Positions 1-7,346 of a stretch of 13,421 bases of DNA are shown here, piece after piece. Every line of letters begins with the position of its first letter. The first letter of the stretch is position 1. Source of the stretch: Betaproteobacteria bacterium (GTDB lineage Bacteria > Pseudomonadota > Gammaproteobacteria > Burkholderiales > SG8-39); the NCBI GenBank assembly GCA_019237595.1, contig JAFAGU010000235.1:1-13421 (forward strand), read 5' to 3'. The notes beneath the pieces were generated by a model, which was not told the origin of the DNA, did not search any database, and saw only the letters and a program-made list of their open reading frames with translations. Position numbers and translations under genes: made by a program.

Positions 1-3000
1 AGCTCAACATCGAGGCCTATCCGAATCCTGCGCCGGTCATCATCGAGATCACCGCGCAGGCGCCGGGCCTGTCCGCCGAGGACATGGAACGCTACTACAC
101 GGTTCCCATGGAAATAGGTTTGGCGTCCACTCCTGGCGTGGACGTCATCCGCTCGACATCTTTCTACGGCCTGTCCTTCGTTCGCGTGATGTTCCAGTAC
201 GGAGTCGATTACTTCTTCGCGTACACGCAGGCGGTAAACAGCCTCCAACAGAACCTCAACCTGCCGAACAACGTCCAGCCGACCATCCAGGGATCCAGCC
301 TGGTGGGGGAAATCTACCGCTACGAGCTCGTGGCACCTCCTCACTTCGGTCTCACGAACCTCCGCACCATCCAGGACTGGGTCGTGCAGCGCCGGCTCCT
401 GACGATTCCCGGCGTGGTGCAGGTCGTCACGTGGGGAGGCACGACCAAGGCCTACAACGTGGAGGTCGATCTCCACAAGCTCGATGGCTACAACATCACG
501 CTGCCGCAAGTGCTGACCGCCATCGGAAACGCGAACATCAACGTCGGCGGACGGACCATCAACGTCGGCCAGCAGTCCGTCAATATCCGCGGCGTGGGCC
601 TCATCCGCAACATCGAGGACATCGAGAACATCGTGCTCAACGCCCAGGCGGGCGGTGTTCCGGTGATGGTCAAGGACGTGGGCAACGTATCGCTCGGCTT
701 TTTGCCGCGGCTCGGCAAGGCGGGGCGCGACGAGGATGACGACGTGGTTACGGGCATCGTCATCATGCGCCGCACCGAGCAAACGAAGGTGATGGTGGAG
801 CGGGTGAAGGCGGCGATCGAGAAGCTGAACGGCGACGGCACGCTGCCCGCCGGTGTGAAGCTCGTGCCGTTCTATGACCGATCGACGCTTGTGCACGTGA
901 CGACTCACACGGTGCTGCACAACCTCGTCTTTGGCATCGTGCTCGTGTTTCTCATCCAATGGATATTCCTGGGCGACCTTCGCAGCGCCATCATCGTCGG
1001 GGCGAATATCCCGTTCGCGCTGCTCTTCAGCGTCATCATCCTGTACCTCCGCGGCGAATCCGCGAACCTCCTTTCCGTAGGCGCCGTCGACTTCGGCATC
1101 ATCGTCGACTCCTGCGTCATCCTGGTCGAGAACGTCTTCCGCAATCTCCAGTCGAGGCCGCAAGAGCAGGCACAGCTCCTTCAGGCGTATCTCGTGCGCG
1201 AGCAGGACCGCGGCTGGAACGAGCGGCTGAGAATGATCTTCGCCAGCTCCCTCCAGGTGAACCGGGCGGTGCTCTTTTCCACGCTGATTACCGTCGCCGC
1301 ATTCGTCCCCCTGTTCACGATGCAGGGCGTCGAGGGGCAGATCTTCAACCCGATGGCGCGCACGTACGCGTACGCCCTCGCCGGCGCGCTTCTCGCGACG
1401 TTCACCGTGACGCCCGCGCTCGCTTCGTTCCTCCTGCCCGCCCAGGTGCGCGAAACCGAAACGTTCATTGTGCGGAGGCTGCGCGCGGCTTACGAACCGC
1501 TCCTGCGCTGGGTGCTGAGCCATCGGCGCATTACCGTGGCGGCGGGTGCCGGCTTCGTCGCCTTGGCTGCCGTCGCGGCGATTCGCCTGGGCGGCGAATT
1601 CCTGCCCACGCTCGAAGAGGGCAACCTTTGGATCCGCGCCACCATGCCCCCGACGATTTCCCTGGAGGCCGGGGAGCCCTTCGTCGAGCGCATGCGCCAG
1701 ATCCTGCGCCAGCACCCGGAGGTCATCACCGTCGTGTCGCAGCACGGGAGGCCCGACGATGGCTCCGACGCTGCGGGCTTTTACAACGCGGAGCTCTTTG
1801 CGCCACTGAAGCCCATGTCCGAATGGCCCCGCGGGTCGACCAAGGAGAAGCTCATCGGCGACATTCAGAAGGAGTTCTCCGACGAGTTCACCGGCATCAC
1901 TTTCAACTTCTCGCAGTACATCCAGGACAACGTGCAGGAGCAGCTCTCGGGCGTGAAGGGGGCCAACTCCGTCAAGATCATCGGCCCGGACCTCGCTACG
2001 CTGGAGCACCTCGCGAACGAAGTGCTGGCCATCATGGACGACGTGCCCGGCGTCGCGGACCTCGGAGTGTTCCGCGTGCTCGGGCAGCCCAACCTGAACG
2101 TTTCAGTCGACCGCGCCAGGGCGGCGCGATATGGCCTCAATGCGGGAGACATCAACAACGTCATCCAGACCGCGCTGGGCGGAACGGAGGCCACGGTCGT
2201 CCTTGACGGGGAGCGGCGCTTCTCGCTGGTGGTGCGCGTGGCCGCGCAGTATCGCGACCGTCTGGAGGCGGTCCGCAACATTCGCGTGGGTTATCAGACA
2301 GCGTCCGGGGGCAACGCCTATATCCCGCTCGCGGAGCTCGCGACCATCTCGCTCGATACGGGGGCGTCCTATATTTATCGGGAGCTCAATCAGCGCTATA
2401 TCCCGATCAAGTTCAGCACTCGCGGCCGCGACCTCGCCAGCACGGTCGCCGACGCGCAATCACGCATCGAGCAGAAGGTGAAACTTCCCCAGGGCTATCG
2501 CATCGAGTGGTCGGGGGAGTTCGGCGCGCTCCAGCAGGCCATCAAGCGGCTCGAGATCATCGTGCCCGTCACCTTGCTCATCATCATGCTGCTGCTCTAC
2601 GGCCTGTTCAATTCTGTCCTCGATTCGTTGCTCGCATTGACTGGAATACCATTTGCCATCGCCGGAGGTCTGCTCACCCTCTACGCGACGGGGCTGGATT
2701 TCAGCATTTCGGCGGCGATCGGATTCGTATCGCTCTTCGGGATTTCGGTCATGAACGGAATCCTGCTGGTGACCTACTACAACGAGGTCCGCGGCTGGGG
2801 GGGGCGAAATCCGACGGAGGCGATGTACCACGCGGCGTCGCAGCGCATGCGACCGATGCTCATGACGGCGCTGTCCGCGTGCATCGGTCTCCTGCCAGCG
2901 GCGATCTCCACGGGAATCGGCGCACAAGTCCAGCGCCCGCTCGCCACCGTCGTGGTCGGGGGCCTGTTCATCGGTCCGATCATGTTGCTTCTCGTGGTGC

Positions 3001-3080
3001 CGGCGTTGTGCCTGATGTTCCTGCGCCGGCGCAGCGTCGAGGAGGCGCGGGACGCCGCGAACTCCGAGGGCATGCAATGA
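1..3080 (+). CDS. RND efflux pump inner-membrane permease, heavy-metal-efflux (CzcA/CusA-like) type, 5' partial
   Basis: This is the inner-membrane, proton-driven subunit of a tripartite efflux system. The frame is open from base 3, and the first visible residues (LNIEAYPNPAPV) match the start of the first periplasmic part of RND pumps. The true start is therefore upstream, and roughly 40 residues including TM1 are missing; the Met at 84 is internal. Counting from that Met, TM segments begin near residue 278, and the TM4 signature DFGIIVDSCVILVEN carries D336, D342 and E349. This is the acidic triad typical of HME pumps (family knowledge: proton relay in CzcA). A second TM cluster starts near residue 840, giving the usual duplicated layout, and about 1025 residues are visible. 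The substrate is not readable: there is no His-rich or Met-rich tail. The stop overlaps the next gene as ATGA. The HME-type call is firm; transport of metal rather than organic compounds is inference. Confidence 0.93.
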   Translation, partial: LNIEAYPNPAPVIIEITAQAPGLSAEDMERYYTVPMEIGLASTPGVDVIRSTSFYGLSFVRVMFQYGVDYFFAYTQAVNSLQQNLNLPNNVQPTIQGSSLVGEIYRYELVAPPHFGLTNLRTIQDWVVQRRLLTIPGVVQVVTWGGTTKAYNVEVDLHKLDGYNITLPQVLTAIGNANINVGGRTINVGQQSVNIRGVGLIRNIEDIENIVLNAQAGGVPVMVKDVGNVSLGFLPRLGKAGRDEDDDVVTGIVIMRRTEQTKVMVERVKAAIEKLNGDGTLPAGVKLVPFYDRSTLVHVTTHTVLHNLVFGIVLVFLIQWIFLGDLRSAIIVGANIPFALLFSVIILYLRGESANLLSVGAVDFGIIVDSCVILVENVFRNLQSRPQEQAQLLQAYLVREQDRGWNERLRMIFASSLQVNRAVLFSTLITVAAFVPLFTMQGVEGQIFNPMARTYAYALAGALLATFTVTPALASFLLPAQVRETETFIVRRLRAAYEPLLRWVLSHRRITVAAGAGFVALAAVAAIRLGGEFLPTLEEGNLWIRATMPPTISLEAGEPFVERMRQILRQHPEVITVVSQHGRPDDGSDAAGFYNAELFAPLKPMSEWPRGSTKEKLIGDIQKEFSDEFTGITFNFSQYIQDNVQEQLSGVKGANSVKIIGPDLATLEHLANEVLAIMDDVPGVADLGVFRVLGQPNLNVSVDRARAARYGLNAGDINNVIQTALGGTEATVVLDGERRFSLVVRVAAQYRDRLEAVRNIRVGYQTASGGNAYIPLAELATISLDTGASYIYRELNQRYIPIKFSTRGRDLASTVADAQSRIEQKVKLPQGYRIEWSGEFGALQQAIKRLEIIVPVTLLIIMLLLYGLFNSVLDSLLALTGIPFAIAGGLLTLYATGLDFSISAAIGFVSLFGISVMNGILLVTYYNEVRGWGGRNPTEAMYHAASQRMRPMLMTALSACIGLLPAAISTGIGAQVQRPLATVVVGGLFIGPIMLLLVVPALCLMFLRRRSVEEARDAANSEGMQ

Positions 3081-3301
3081 GGCGAGCGTGCCTGCTCCTG
3101 CTGATGGTTTCGGCCTGCGCGGCGCTCGCCGCCGCACCGGCGAAGAAAGGACCGGCGCCCGGCACGCCAGCCCGCCAGAAATCGAACCCGGGTGCCGTGG
3201 ACGGCACGACGCTCCGCAAGCCACCCGCGAGCGTGAATGGCACCGAACGCCGGACGCCGGACGGTTCCATCAGCGGCGGAACGATGGGATCGAAAAAATG
3301 A
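3077..3301 (+). CDS. small exported protein in the RND efflux operon, function unknown
   Basis: This 74-residue protein starts in an ATGA overlap with the pump gene and ends in an ATGA overlap with the outer-membrane factor gene. GAGGG at 3066-3070 lies six bases before its ATG. The N-terminus (MRRACLLLLMVSAC) is a short export signal. V-S-A-Cys14 fits a lipobox, so it may be a lipoprotein; alternatively signal peptidase I could cut in the ALAAA stretch near residue 20. The mature part of about 55 residues is rich in Pro, Gly, Lys, Ser and Thr, has no further Cys, and looks disordered. I recognise no domain. The signal sequence, the tight overlaps on both sides and the ribosome-binding site argue that it is real and translated in step with the pump. 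A role as a periplasmic accessory to the efflux complex is only a guess from position. Confidence 0.75.
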   Translation: MRRACLLLLMVSACAALAAAPAKKGPAPGTPARQKSNPGAVDGTTLRKPPASVNGTERRTPDGSISGGTMGSKK

Positions 3302-4797
3302 CGCTCATTCGCCCGCTGGCAAGAGCATTGGCCTGCCTCGCAGGAATCCTGGCCGCCGCCGGGTGTGCCGTCGGTCCCGATTTCAGGCGCCCGGAGCCGC
3401 CGAAGGTCGAGCGCTATACGAGAGAGCCGCTACCGTCGAAGACCGCCGCAACCGATACGGCAGGCGGCGAAGCCCAAGCGCTTGTCGTCGAGCGCGATCT
3501 CCCCGCGGACTGGTGGACCCTCTTTGGTTCCCGCCAGCTGAGTGAGCTTGTTGAGCGCGCGCTCAAGGCGAATCCGAATGTGCAGCAGGCGGAGGCCGCG
3601 CTGCGCCAGGCGCAGGAGCTCGTGCGTGCGCAGCAAGGCTTCTTCTTCCCGACCGTCACGGGCAACTACGCGCGAACCCGCGCGAAGGATTCAGGAACGC
3701 TCAGTCCTGCGCTGGCGAGCGCAGACTCGCCTTACACATTGCACACGGCCCAGCTTGCCGTCGCATATTCTCCGGACGTTTTCGGTGGCCTGCGCCGGCA
3801 GGTCGAGTCGCTGCAAGGTCAGGCTGAAGCGCAGCGCTTCCAGCTCGAGGCGGCTTACCTCAGCCTCGCTTCAAACGTCGTCGCGGCGGCCGTCCAGGAA
3901 GCAAGCCTGCGTGCGCAGGTCGCGGCGGCGCGCGACATCGTGGCGGCGCTCGGCAAGTCGCTCGAGATCTTGCGGCGCCAGCTCGCCGTCGGCTTCGTCG
4001 CCGGGATCGACGTGGCGGCGCAGGAGTCCGCGCTTGCGCAGGCGGAGCAGGCGGTGCCGCCGCTTCTGAAGCAACTGGAGCAGACGCGCAATCAGCTCGC
4101 CGTCCTCACCGGACGCTTTCCGGCCGAGAACGCCGGCGAGGTGTTCGAGCTGGCGGATCTGCACCTTCCGGTCGAGCTTCCGGTCTCGCTGCCCTCGCGC
4201 TTGGTCGAGCAGCGCCCCGATGTGCGTGCTGCCGAGGCCCTCCTGCATTCCGCGAGTGCCGACATCGGCGTGGCGACCGCCAACATGCTTCCCCAGTTCA
4301 CCATCAATGCGACCTACGGCGGGGTGGCGACCAATTTCAGCCAGATGTTCGCGAACGGCAACCCGTTCTGGACCGTCGCCGTGGGCGCGAGCCAGACGAT
4401 CTTCGCGGGCGGCACGCTGCTCGCGAGGAAGCGCGCCGCCGAGGCGGCCTACGACGCTGCGGCGGCCCAATATCGCGCGACCGTTCTCGCGGCGTTCCAG
4501 AATGTCGCCGACGCGCTCTATGCGCTCCAGGCCGATGCGGAGGCCTTGTCTGCCGCGGTCAAATCCGAGCAGGCGGCGCGAAGGACCCTCGACCTTGTCA
4601 TCAAGCAGCTCCAGGTGGGACAGGTCAACTACCTGGCCCTCCTCACGGCACAGCAGGCCTACCAGCAGGCGGTCATCAACCTCGCCCAGGCGAGGGCGGC
4701 GCGCTACGCCGACACGGCGGCGCTTTTCCAGGCGTTGGGCGGCGGGTGGTGGAATCGAACCGAGGCGGCCCAAAAAGCGCTGTCCGCAAATCCATAA
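3298..4797 (+). CDS. outer-membrane factor lipoprotein, NodT family (TolC/OprM-like)
   Basis: This is the outer-membrane channel of the tripartite pump; it forms the trimeric barrel and periplasmic tunnel through which substrate leaves the cell. The ATG at 3298 overlaps the previous stop as ATGA and gives a 499-residue protein with a clear lipoprotein signal: the h-region is followed by LAAAGC, so Cys23 is the expected lipidated residue. Two OEP repeats follow. The first holds DWWTLFGSRQLSELVERAL near residue 70; the second begins near residue 300 with LVEQRPDVRAAEALL and continues through the FWTVAVGASQTIFAGG strand region. Long Ala/Gln-rich heptad stretches mark the tunnel helices, and length is normal for the family. 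The start is chosen because earlier in-frame Met codons would bury the signal peptide. I see no terminator after the stop; the response regulator begins 29 bases later. Confidence 0.94.
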   Translation: MTLIRPLARALACLAGILAAAGCAVGPDFRRPEPPKVERYTREPLPSKTAATDTAGGEAQALVVERDLPADWWTLFGSRQLSELVERALKANPNVQQAEAALRQAQELVRAQQGFFFPTVTGNYARTRAKDSGTLSPALASADSPYTLHTAQLAVAYSPDVFGGLRRQVESLQGQAEAQRFQLEAAYLSLASNVVAAAVQEASLRAQVAAARDIVAALGKSLEILRRQLAVGFVAGIDVAAQESALAQAEQAVPPLLKQLEQTRNQLAVLTGRFPAENAGEVFELADLHLPVELPVSLPSRLVEQRPDVRAAEALLHSASADIGVATANMLPQFTINATYGGVATNFSQMFANGNPFWTVAVGASQTIFAGGTLLARKRAAEAAYDAAAAQYRATVLAAFQNVADALYALQADAEALSAAVKSEQAARRTLDLVIKQLQVGQVNYLALLTAQQAYQQAVINLAQARAARYADTAALFQALGGGWWNRTEAAQKALSANP

Positions 4798-4816
4798 GCT
4801 AGGATTCCGAATGCAG

Positions 4817-4823
4817 GGAGGAG
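4817..4823 (+). promoter_or_regulatory. strong ribosome-binding site of the response regulator gene
   Basis: GGAGGAG lies three bases upstream of the ATG at 4827 and is close to the full anti-16S complement. It is stronger than any other start region here and suggests that the regulator is initiated independently rather than by coupling to the outer-membrane factor gene, which ends 29 bases upstream. Confidence 0.7.
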
Positions 4824-4826
4824 AGC

Positions 4827-5501
4827 ATGCGCATCCTGATCGTCGAAGATGACCCATCGCTGGCTTCGGGGCTTGCCCGTATCCTCGAGGCCGAGGGCTA
4901 CGCCGTGGACGTCACCTCGCGCGGCGAGCAGGCCGTGGAAGCCGCCCGGCAGGAGCGCTTCGACCTCGTGATCCTCGACATCGGCCTCCCGGGCATCGAC
5001 GGCTTCGAAGTGCTGCGGCGCCTGCGGGGTGCGGAATACCGCATGCCGGTGCTGGTGCTCACCGCGCGCGACACCGTCGGCGACCGCGTGCATGGGCTCG
5101 ACCTGGGCGCCGACGACTACATGGCCAAGCCCTTCGCGATGCCCGAGCTCGCAGCGCGCGTGCGCGCGCTCATCCGCCGCTCCCAGGCCCAGACCGGGCC
5201 CCGCATCACGCACGGGCCGCTCACGCTCGACACGGTCGCCCGCCGCGCCTACCTCATCGGCGAGCCGCTCGACCTCGCGGCGCGCGAGTGGGCGGTGCTG
5301 GAGGTCCTGCTCGGCAAGGTGGAGAAGATCGTCTCCAAGGAAGCGATCATCCAGGCCGTGGCGGGCTGGGACGAGGAGCTCTCGCCGAACGCCATCGAGG
5401 TGTACATCTCGCGCCTGCGCGCCAAGCTCGAGCGCGCCGGCGTGAAGATCCGCACCGTGCGCGGCTTCGGCTACATGCTCGAGGAATTCAAGCAGAGCTA
5501 G
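4827..5501 (+). CDS. OmpR/PhoB-family response regulator (TctD/QseB-like)
   Basis: This DNA-binding response regulator has 224 residues, the normal length. The receiver domain (about 1-115) carries the acidic pocket E7/D8/D9, phospho-acceptor D51 in LVILDIGLPG, T79 and K101 in the KPF motif. A winged-helix DNA-binding domain occupies about 128-220 and ends in the typical VRGFGYMLE. The start is well supported: GGAGGAG at 4817-4823 sits three bases before the ATG, the strongest ribosome-binding site in the window. The stop is followed after two bases by the GTG of the hydrolase gene, so the two are co-transcribed. The likely partner is the TctE-like kinase at 7347-8741, since both belong to the same two-component subclass. 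Position directly after the efflux genes also allows control of that operon. Both target genes and stimulus are unknown. Confidence 0.93.
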   Translation: MRILIVEDDPSLASGLARILEAEGYAVDVTSRGEQAVEAARQERFDLVILDIGLPGIDGFEVLRRLRGAEYRMPVLVLTARDTVGDRVHGLDLGADDYMAKPFAMPELAARVRALIRRSQAQTGPRITHGPLTLDTVARRAYLIGEPLDLAAREWAVLEVLLGKVEKIVSKEAIIQAVAGWDEELSPNAIEVYISRLRAKLERAGVKIRTVRGFGYMLEEFKQS

Positions 5502-5503
5502 GC

Positions 5504-6379
5504 GTGCAGGCGGCTCCCGTCCATCTCGCCGGGGGCGAGCACGCCTGCCTCCTCGTGCACGGGCTCGCCGGCTCGCCCCTCGAGGTGCGGTTCATCGGCA
5601 AGCTCCTGCAGCGGGCCGGCTTCTCGGTCTACATCCCGGTCATTCCTGGCGACAGCATGGGGAGCGAGCCGCTTCCCTGGCAGCGCTGGCGCGACGAGAT
5701 CGCGCGCATCTTCGCCGACCTGCGTGCCCGGCACGACACGGTGAGCGTGGGAGGCCTTTCCTCGGGCGCGACGCTCGCCCTCACGCTCGCCGAGACCGTT
5801 CCCGGCATCCAGGCGCTCGCGCTCTGGGCCGTGACGCTCTACTACGACGGTTGGGCGATCCCTTGGTACCGCTCGCTCTTCGAGCCCGCCTATCGCCTCG
5901 GCTTCGGCCGCTTCTACGGCTACAGGGAGGCGGAGCCCTACGGGCTGAAGAACGAGCGCTGGCGCGCCCGCGTGGCGGAGGCGATGCGCGCGCACAAGGC
6001 TTCGACCGCGGGCCCGGCGCTCATTCCCTCCGATTTCCTCTTCCAGTCCATCCTCATGGGCCGCTATGCGGTGAGCCATCTCCATCGCGTGACGTGCGAC
6101 ACGGTGGTGCTGCACGCGGCGGACGACGAGACGGCCAGCCCGCGAAACGCCGACGAGGTGTTCGCCGGCATCCGCTCGGTGCACAAGCGGCGCCTCATGC
6201 TCGGCGACAGCTACCACATCATCACGATGGACAACGAACGCGACCTCGTGGCGAGGGAGACGATCCGATTCTTCCAGCAGAGCATCCTGCGCGTGCGGCC
6301 GCAGCTTCCGCTCGCGCTCGTCTCGAGCGCGCGCGCGCTCCTTCGCCTGCAGCGGCGCCGGGCCGCGCGGGGAGGCTGA
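5504..6379 (+). CDS. alpha/beta-hydrolase, Est30-like carboxylesterase/lipase
   Basis: This is a predicted serine ester hydrolase of 291 residues. The start is the GTG at 5504, two bases after the regulator stop; the frame is open further upstream, but only inside the regulator gene. The oxyanion-hole motif LLVHGLAGSP is at about 17-25. The nucleophile elbow GLSSG places Ser86. An acidic pair D207/D208 follows strand 7, and His238 sits in YHIITMDNERD, the pattern of the Bacillus-type Est30 carboxylesterase family (monoacylester or monoglyceride hydrolysis; substrate here unknown). No signal peptide or membrane helix is seen, so a cytoplasmic site is likely. The hydrolase fold should end near residue 260. 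About 30 further residues form a basic, Leu/Ala/Arg-rich tail that could bind membrane. It sits in an operon between a response regulator and a DUF4118 membrane protein, which is an uncommon context. Confidence 0.88.
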   Translation: MQAAPVHLAGGEHACLLVHGLAGSPLEVRFIGKLLQRAGFSVYIPVIPGDSMGSEPLPWQRWRDEIARIFADLRARHDTVSVGGLSSGATLALTLAETVPGIQALALWAVTLYYDGWAIPWYRSLFEPAYRLGFGRFYGYREAEPYGLKNERWRARVAEAMRAHKASTAGPALIPSDFLFQSILMGRYAVSHLHRVTCDTVVLHAADDETASPRNADEVFAGIRSVHKRRLMLGDSYHIITMDNERDLVARETIRFFQQSILRVRPQLPLALVSSARALLRLQRRRAARGG

Positions 6380-6868
6380 GTGCCGTTCACCACCATCGTC
6401 CCGCGCATCCGCCTGCGCAACGCGCGCGCGTGGGCTCCGCGCGGCCCGGTGCGCTGGTTCATCGCCCTGGCAGCGCTTGTCGCCGCGTTCCTCGTCCGGC
6501 TCGCTCTCCAGGAAGAGCTGGGACCCCGGTTCCCGCTCGTGACGTTCACTGTCGCGACCCTCTTCATCCACTTCTTCTACGGCCTGGGGCCGGCGCTGCT
6601 CGTTGCGCTGGGCGGCCTGCCGATCGCGGTCTATGTCTTCGTGCCGCCGTATTTCGAGCTGGACCTGCCCGACGCGGAAGACCTTTTCCTCATCCTTTAC
6701 TACACGTCCAGCACGGCGCTCTTTATGGTCCTGATCCAGTACCTGCGCCGCGCGCAGTACCAGTCGGTCCTCCTCGCGGAGATCGCGGAGTCGCGGCAAT
6801 TGATGCTGATGGATTCCGAGGCGGACCGCGCCGCCCTCGAGGCCGAGGTGCAATCGCGCGACTACTGA
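6380..6868 (+). CDS. free-standing DUF4118 (KdpD-type) four-helix membrane protein
   Basis: This 162-residue integral membrane protein starts at a GTG immediately after the hydrolase stop, with GGAGG at 6371-6375 as a good ribosome-binding site. Four hydrophobic segments lie at about 25-43, 52-67, 70-88 and 102-121. The HFFYGLGPALLVALGG loop and the VFVPPYFEL end of helix 3 resemble DUF4118, the membrane module of KdpD and related sensor kinases. After helix 4 there is only a basic, then Glu/Ala-rich helical stretch (about 122-162) and a stop: no HisKA, GAF or ATPase domain follows. It could be a stand-alone membrane sensor or adaptor for the neighbouring two-component proteins, or the remnant of a larger kinase. 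The next 18 bases separate it from a convergent gene, and no kinase-like coding continues in another frame. Domain assignment is by pattern and is fairly confident; function is not. Confidence 0.8.
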   Translation: MPFTTIVPRIRLRNARAWAPRGPVRWFIALAALVAAFLVRLALQEELGPRFPLVTFTVATLFIHFFYGLGPALLVALGGLPIAVYVFVPPYFELDLPDAEDLFLILYYTSSTALFMVLIQYLRRAQYQSVLLAEIAESRQLMLMDSEADRAALEAEVQSRDY

Positions 6869-6886
6869 GTTTGCGGCGCGCCCGAG

Positions 6887-7321
6887 CTAGCGCTCGCGCT
6901 GCCAGACCTGGGTGCGGCCGAAGATAGGCAGCCCGATGTAGCCGCGCACCTCTAGCTTTCGCCCGCCCTCGACGAGGCGCACGGTGCAGCGGTACACCTT
7001 CCCATCGTCCGGATCGAGGATCTCGCCCGACCAGCCGTCGGCCTCGGGGCGAAGGTCCTGCATGATCGTGAGCCCGACCACGGGGCGGTTCTTCAGCTCG
7101 CCGGGACAAAGCTCGCAGAGCGGATTCGGGCTTTCCGCCGGGGGCGAGAACACCGCCTCCACCGTAGCGCGGTAGCGGCCTTGGGATTCCACGATGCGCA
7201 CGAGCCCGTCGGCCTGGCCGGTGCGGTCGCTGAAGGTCTTCCACAGTCCGGCCGGCGTCGGCGCCTGGGAGCGCGCCGCAGCCGCGATGAGGAAGAGAAG
7301 GAGCCACGCCGCCAGCCGCAT
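6887..7321 (-). CDS. DUF2147 family secreted protein
   Basis: This 144-residue exported protein has a clear signal peptide (MRLAAWLLLFLIAAAARSQA, cleavage expected after residue 20), which favours the ATG at 7319-7321 over the in-frame Met codons upstream. The mature part matches DUF2147: GLWKTF at about 25-30, a CELC pair (C69, C72), ILDPDDGKVYRC at about 101-112, and the family ending RGYIG-LPIFGRTQVW. The family is a small periplasmic beta-rich fold of unknown biochemical role; in some bacteria its members are annotated as possible signal-peptide or envelope-linked proteins. It is transcribed against the flanking genes: convergent with the DUF4118 gene (18-base gap) and divergent from the sensor kinase (25-base gap). 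It could therefore share control with the kinase. C69, C72 and C112 could form a disulfide. Confidence 0.88.
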   Translation of the reverse strand: MRLAAWLLLFLIAAAARSQAPTPAGLWKTFSDRTGQADGLVRIVESQGRYRATVEAVFSPPAESPNPLCELCPGELKNRPVVGLTIMQDLRPEADGWSGEILDPDDGKVYRCTVRLVEGGRKLEVRGYIGLPIFGRTQVWQRER

Positions 7322-7346
7322 GGGCGGTAAGACTATCATCGCGGCC
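7322..7346. promoter_or_regulatory. 25-base divergent start region with overlapping -10-like elements
   Basis: Only 25 bases separate the two divergent ATGs. On the + strand TATCAT (7334-7339) lies seven bases before the kinase ATG. On the minus strand the same AT-rich patch reads GATAGT (7337 to 7332), ten bases before the DUF2147 ATG. Either hexamer would place transcription start at or within a few bases of the start codon. No Shine-Dalgarno match precedes either ATG, and no convincing -35 box is seen 17 bases upstream. The elements are suggestive only. Confidence 0.4.

Noticed and set aside
959..2206. A 415-codon + strand open frame inside the RND pump gene
   Set aside because: It is frame-shifted against the clearly homologous pump, Arg/His/Pro-rich and without any domain.
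6883..6896. Small inverted repeat CGAGC-TAGC-GCTCG between convergent genes, considered as a bidirectional terminator
   Set aside because: The stem is only five pairs, it overlaps the DUF2147 stop codon, and there is no T-run on either side.
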